Made by a program: the position numbers and the translations under genes
Notes under the pieces: generated by a model
Database searches by the model: none
Told to the model about the DNA's origin: nothing
What the model saw: only the letters and a program-made list of their open reading frames with translations
Origin: Vibrio metschnikovii CIP 69.14
Lineage (GTDB): Bacteria; Pseudomonadota; Gammaproteobacteria; Enterobacterales; Vibrionaceae
DNA length: 64,000 nt
Assembly (NCBI RefSeq): GCF_000176155.1
Contig: NZ_ACZO01000006.1
Location: 806,001 to 870,000 of the forward strand
Direction: 5' to 3'
Shown here: one piece after another, positions 63,795-64,000 of the stretch
Numbering within the stretch: the stretch's first letter is position 1
How the letters are laid out: the number at the start of each line of letters is the position of its first letter

Positions 63795-64000
63795 CTACAA
63801 ACGCTGACCAATTTTTACTGAGCCGTTGGTTTGAAACCATAATGCTTGCGCACGACGGCGGCCTATTAAAATCGGACCATCGTCGTAGAATAAAAAGTTC
63901 TTCCAATGGTTTTTAAACACCGACCATTTGGTTTCAATCACATTGTATTTCTCATAACAAAAATAAACCGTTACATCATCTTGCCAATCAATGTGTTCCA
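63795..64000 (-). CDS. DUF2947-like protein, C-terminal part
   Basis: The last gene runs off the right edge; 67 residues and the TAG stop (63795-63797) are visible. The sequence EHIDWQDDVTVYFCYEKYNV, then WSVFKNHWKNFLFYDDGPIL and GRRRAQALWFQTNGSVKIGQ, resembles the end of DUF2947 proteins, short cytoplasmic proteins of unknown function found in Vibrio. The name rests on memory of the family and should be treated as tentative; the open frame itself is clear. An overlapping open frame on the same strand (63718-63906) is in another phase and is rejected. Confidence 0.75.
   Translation of the reverse strand, partial: EHIDWQDDVTVYFCYEKYNVIETKWSVFKNHWKNFLFYDDGPILIGRRRAQALWFQTNGSVKIGQRL

Noticed and set aside
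1..64000. CRISPR arrays, prophage genes and tRNAs
   Set aside because: I looked for repeated spacer patterns, phage structural or integrase genes and cloverleaf sequences and saw none.

Overview
The window is chromosomal DNA from a gammaproteobacterium of the family Vibrionaceae, most likely the genus Vibrio. Support comes from a Qrr quorum-sensing sRNA with a sigma-54 promoter, a tandem glycine riboswitch in front of a sodium:alanine/glycine symporter (the arrangement known from V. cholerae VC1422), a periplasmic broad-spectrum racemase of the BsrV type, ZapC, a 180-kDa NAD-glutamate dehydrogenase and several ERIC repeats. The species cannot be named from the sequence alone.

Layout. 1-15.7 kb is a housekeeping block read almost entirely on the minus strand: rlmKL (cut by the window edge), zapC, pyrD, NAD-GDH, a DUF2835 gene, pepN, a secreted protein of unknown function, prc, proQ and msrC. 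15.7-23 kb on the plus strand is an ABC exporter followed by letA-letB-rsmF; this mirrors the E. coli order prc-proQ-msrC-letA-letB-rsmF with an ABC exporter added. 23-30 kb holds cvfB, an unknown membrane protein, a DUF4442 thioesterase-like gene, a truncated PEP-synthase-like gene divergent from an AroH-type DAHP synthase, yajQ and two small membrane or coiled-coil genes. 30-38 kb holds the glycine riboswitch and its symporter, an ERIC element, a group II intron sitting directly behind the terminator of a LysE-family gene, and a cstA-ybdD-ArsA-type ATPase operon.

38-47.5 kb is accessory in character: an M32 carboxypeptidase broken by a frameshift, a sugar acetyltransferase, the Qrr RNA, an S33 peptidase, two tandem alpha/beta-hydrolase paralogues, a DedA protein and a kup gene whose last 39 codons are out of frame. 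47.8-55.6 kb is a methylcitrate-cycle operon (GntR regulator, prpB, prpC, acnD, prpF, without prpE) and, divergently, a NifX-like and an NqrM-like gene; two identical 12-bp palindromes lie in the shared promoter region. 55.7-59 kb is a dicarboxylate transporter / cyclic-nucleotide-domain histidine kinase / single-domain receiver operon. 59-64 kb holds a chemoreceptor, the racemase, rhtA and the end of a further minus-strand gene.

No CRISPR array, prophage or tRNA was seen. No clearly undescribed system is evident. The most interesting leads are the propionate operators shared with putative iron-handling proteins, the PpsA-derived pseudoenzyme beside aroH, a candidate structured RNA after rsmF, and two independent frameshifts that may be real or assembly errors.
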